From CAYSPT01 sp964432985 (GTDB lineage: Bacteria; Muiribacteriota; CAYSPT01): a stretch of 64,000 nt of DNA. Each line of letters opens with the position of its first letter. Position 1 is the stretch's first letter. The DNA is taken from positions 57,986 to 121,985 of the forward strand of contig CAYSPT010000008.1 of assembly GCA_964432985.1 (NCBI GenBank), read 5' to 3'. A model generated the notes under the pieces. It ran no database searches and had not been told where the DNA came from. It saw only the letters and a program-made list of their open reading frames with translations. Shown one piece after another: positions 61,577-64,000 of the stretch. A program made the position numbers and the translations under genes.

Positions 61577-62959
61577 TCAGTCGTCTCTTACGGTCTCAAA
61601 GCCTCTCACACACATGGTGGGGGCCAGTCCGCCGCCGTGGCTTACGTTGATGATTGAACTCTCGGAATAACGCGAAACGGTTCCGCTGTACTTCCCCAGA
61701 AATGCGTATGGATTGATGTTGAGTTTCTTCAGGTCCACACTCACTACGTCGCCAAAGCTGGGGAAGATTTCTTCAGGGATGTCCACGTATTCCTGAACGA
61801 CCCATCCCTGTGATTCTAAATTCTCTTTAATTATCCTGCTCCAGGTTGCCTCGTCAGTTTCTCTGCCCACATAGACATCTTTTCCTCCGTACGAGGACGC
61901 CGGTTTGAGAACCAGGTTATCCCTGTTTTCCAGGACAAAATCACCCACCTCGACGGTCTTCCCATCAATGGTCAGCCGGCCTTTCGAAAGAATCGTGGTC
62001 CAGGGGATCGTGCGGTCGATTACTTCCTGTTCTTCGGCGTCATAAATATCCTGGAAACGCGGTTCGGTCATGATGGCCAGGATTTTCTTGTTCCCCACGA
62101 TATTGGTCCGGAAGGGGTTGCACGTGCAGGCCAGTCCGTCCCGGATTCCCTGAACGAAATCTTCCGTTTCATCAAGTTTTTCGGCCAGTTCCCTCGTCAG
62201 TACCCGTTTGTAAATCAGGTGGACCTTTTCGCCATCCGCCTCCATATGTCCACGCCTTATTCGAAACCGCTGCGGAGAAGTGATGACCGTTCCGTAGCCT
62301 CGCTCCTCGAAGAAGTCTTTCAGGATGAAAAACTCTTCAGAGGTGGACACGCCTTCCCAATCCACCACGGCAATCACGGGCCGCTGAGGAAACGAAGTGT
62401 GACTGGCCCGAAACTCATCGTAACAGGTGATGAGCGCATCGAGAACCAACTGGTTGCGGCTCACATACTCTATCTCCCAGGAATCAAGCACGGGGAATCG
62501 GTTCAGTATCTGCCGGAAGCCTGTTTCCACTATATCCGTGTAGGACATCCCGGCGGGAGAATCACAGTTGAACTCGAGAAACTTGACTGAATAATCATTC
62601 ATAAAAGCATCCAGTCTGGTAATGACGAGAGGGTTACTGTACCCGGGGTCGATGGAAAACAGGTCGTTTTGCACTTCGTTGAAACCCATTAACCGCCGCA
62701 CCTCTTCGTCGCGCATGTAAAGGGCGATGAGTTTATCCAGTACGCTGCTTATTTTCTCCACCGAATACGCCAGGATATGGGATTGCTTCGGTGATATGAA
62801 GTGCGGCTTGAGCGACGTGGGAAACGGCTTACCGCGAAAGGTGCATTTTTTATCGAGAAGATACTGTGCCAGATACCGGGACTGCTCCACGGCAAAAGCC
62901 CGGTTTTTCAGCAACTCCTTGAGCAACATCATGTTTATGTTGGCAATCTGGTCTATCAT
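61577..62959 (-). CDS. Circularly permuted ATP-grasp (glutathionylspermidine synthase-like) protein
   Basis: 460 aa. The block KFLEFNCDSPAGMSYTD (near 130-146) and the ATP-binding stretch NLVLKPASSYGGKDVYVG (near 355-372), followed by WVVQEYVDIPEE, are the signatures of the circularly permuted ATP-grasp group related to glutathionylspermidine synthases. Such enzymes join a carboxylate to an amine using ATP; some tag peptides or make peptide-like products. Substrates are unknown. No alpha-E or transglutaminase partner, which usually accompanies the tagging type, is adjacent. It begins 2 nt after the Yip1-like gene, so the two are an operon. Confidence 0.8.
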   Translation of the reverse strand: MIDQIANINMMLLKELLKNRAFAVEQSRYLAQYLLDKKCTFRGKPFPTSLKPHFISPKQSHILAYSVEKISSVLDKLIALYMRDEEVRRLMGFNEVQNDLFSIDPGYSNPLVITRLDAFMNDYSVKFLEFNCDSPAGMSYTDIVETGFRQILNRFPVLDSWEIEYVSRNQLVLDALITCYDEFRASHTSFPQRPVIAVVDWEGVSTSEEFFILKDFFEERGYGTVITSPQRFRIRRGHMEADGEKVHLIYKRVLTRELAEKLDETEDFVQGIRDGLACTCNPFRTNIVGNKKILAIMTEPRFQDIYDAEEQEVIDRTIPWTTILSKGRLTIDGKTVEVGDFVLENRDNLVLKPASSYGGKDVYVGRETDEATWSRIIKENLESQGWVVQEYVDIPEEIFPSFGDVVSVDLKKLNINPYAFLGKYSGTVSRYSESSIINVSHGGGLAPTMCVRGFETVRDD

Positions 62960-62961
62960 GG

Positions 62962-63975
62962 TTACTCCAGTTTCTCGAGTCCACTGAAATTGATATCTTC
63001 GGCGATTTCAAGCATGTCTTCCATCACCGAGTCCTGATCTTTGAAGCCCTTGAAAGTGATCATCACGTAAAAACGGTCGATGACATTAACTGCCAGAGAA
63101 CCGCTGCCAGAAGTTTCCCATTGCATCTTACCGTCATAACCGTCGACCTTGACCGCTTTGAGAAATCCTTCCGTGCTGTCGTACTCCATATTCAACCACC
63201 AGCCCAGCTGCATCATGATGAACGCCCGGTTGTACCCGGTGTCGACGATGGAAATCTTCAGCCGCTTTTCCTCTTCGCGGTTGAGATACTGCCGCTCCAC
63301 CGAGGATACCGCGAAGGCAGCACCCCCGAGACTGCCGGTGCTCCCCTTGGGCTTGTTGCCTTGAAATCCTTCGATTTTCCGTGGAATAAGTTTCATTAAT
63401 TCGCGGAAATTAACCGGGTCAACCGGGTCATGCTCGGCAGCTTTCTCCACTTGCTCGGCCATTTTCTCGAAAGCCTTACCTGCTTTTTCAAATTGAGGAG
63501 CGGCTTTCTCTATCTGCTGGGCTATCTTGCCGTATTTGGAATCCTTGAACATGTCGGCTCCCTTGATCACAGCCAAGCTGGTGAAAAATCCCAAAACAGC
63601 CGGAATAAGCAGCAGCCCAGGCAATACAAACGACTTGGGACGCTCCAATTGGTGGACCGTCTCGAGAATGATAACCAGCACAAACGCATGTGCCAGCGCT
63701 ATGACCAGCCCAATCAGTGCCCCCAACCGGCCGCCAAGAAGTCCTCCAATGACATTGATCCAGCCGATGATTGAAGCGTAGGCGGCACAGCGGAAAAATT
63801 CAATAAACCCCGCTTTTCCTCCCAGCAAACCGGCAAAAACGTGGATAACGACGAGAATGATCACACTGACTATTACCGACGTTAAAACTATAGTTGCAAA
63901 CGTAATCGGATGTAAACGCAGCAACGTTCCCAATCCTGCCATGGCCTTGGGCGCTCGATTGAATTGACCCGGCAC
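62962..63975 (-). CDS. Yip1-like membrane protein with extracytoplasmic or soluble C-terminal domain
   Basis: 337 aa from GTG 63975 (GGTGAG upstream, in-frame stop just before); ATG 63942 is a later alternative. Residues 1-155 hold four or five spans in the Yip1 pattern: RLHPITFATIVLTSVIV, FFRCAAYASIIGWINVIGGL, LGALIGLVIALAHAF and PGLLLIPAVLGFF. Residues 160-195 are a Lys/Glu amphipathic coiled coil (IAQQIEKAAPQFEKAGKAFE). The last 100 residues are a beta-rich domain that I do not recognise. Bacterial Yip1 proteins are poorly understood; their role in membrane organisation is by analogy. It is coupled to the ATP-grasp gene downstream. Confidence 0.7.
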   Translation of the reverse strand: MPGQFNRAPKAMAGLGTLLRLHPITFATIVLTSVIVSVIILVVIHVFAGLLGGKAGFIEFFRCAAYASIIGWINVIGGLLGGRLGALIGLVIALAHAFVLVIILETVHQLERPKSFVLPGLLLIPAVLGFFTSLAVIKGADMFKDSKYGKIAQQIEKAAPQFEKAGKAFEKMAEQVEKAAEHDPVDPVNFRELMKLIPRKIEGFQGNKPKGSTGSLGGAAFAVSSVERQYLNREEEKRLKISIVDTGYNRAFIMMQLGWWLNMEYDSTEGFLKAVKVDGYDGKMQWETSGSGSLAVNVIDRFYVMITFKGFKDQDSVMEDMLEIAEDINFSGLEKLE

Positions 63976-64000
63976 TACTCACCAAAAATGACCCACATGT

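Overview
The window reads as a metagenome-assembled scaffold from an uncultivated bacterium. It contains one 100-N gap, GC is roughly in the low 50s by eye, promoters are often near-consensus sigma70 (TTGACA / TATAAT), and Shine-Dalgarno sequences are AGGAGG-like with many GTG starts. A HEAT-kinase-WD40 giant, a DUF2089-PspA pair, FecR, Yip1-like and alpha-2-macroglobulin proteins, archaeal-type GlmU and animal-like lysine-catabolism enzymes suggest a deep-branching, envelope-rich bacterium of the Planctomycetes / Riflebacteria / Wallbacteria kind. I cannot fix the phylum from sequence alone. There are no rRNA, tRNA, CRISPR, transposase or phage genes.

Layout. 1-1.8 kb: a radical SAM gene (cut by the window edge) coupled to a TPR membrane protein. 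2-4.7 kb: a secreted DUF4105 (Lnb-N-like) protein, then a tiny Cys/Asp/Pro repeat secreted protein with its own consensus promoter, followed at once by a TlpA-like thioredoxin. 4.7-9.3 kb: a minus-strand signalling operon (receiver-PP2C phosphatase, Rcp1-like receiver, receiver-PAS-GAF histidine kinase). 9.5-14.8 kb: a GT2-like glycosyltransferase, a YiiX-type papain-fold hydrolase, a methyltransferase, and a C39-like peptidase carrying DYTDYFG heptapeptide repeats interrupted by the assembly gap. 15-20 kb: a 1653-aa HEAT / Ser-Thr kinase / 14-WD40 protein. 20-23.7 kb: two GT-C-like membrane proteins. 23.9-29.1 kb: a TerB-like/TPR protein, an unknown anchored protein and an archaeal-type GlmU. 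29.3-31.3 kb: DUF2089-PspA envelope-stress pair and a FecR-domain protein. 31.5-34.3 kb: split lysine-ketoglutarate reductase and saccharopine dehydrogenase. 34.5-44.4 kb: a double OmpH/Skp-like protein, a giant secreted protein of 1593 aa, an FGE-fold protein without the catalytic cysteines, a glycine-zipper protein and an SGNH hydrolase. 44.6-50.4 kb: three more GT-C-like paralogues. 50.7-55.7 kb: a class III nucleotidyl cyclase, then an operon of dNMP-kinase-like, S51-peptidase-like and TrmA/RlmD-family genes. 56-61.3 kb: an alpha-2-macroglobulin whose bait-region position is replaced by about ten membrane spans. 61.6-64 kb: circularly permuted ATP-grasp and a Yip1-like membrane protein.

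Theme: most genes act at the cell envelope (export, surface polysaccharide, peptidase-like folds, stress response) together with sensing proteins. The most unusual items are the membrane-spanning A2M, whose insert ends in a type IV pilin-like helix; the small Cys/Asp repeat protein beside a thioredoxin; the animal-like split LKR/SDH pair; and the repeated occurrence of short 20-25 bp tandem arrays, both inside genes and in 5' leaders.
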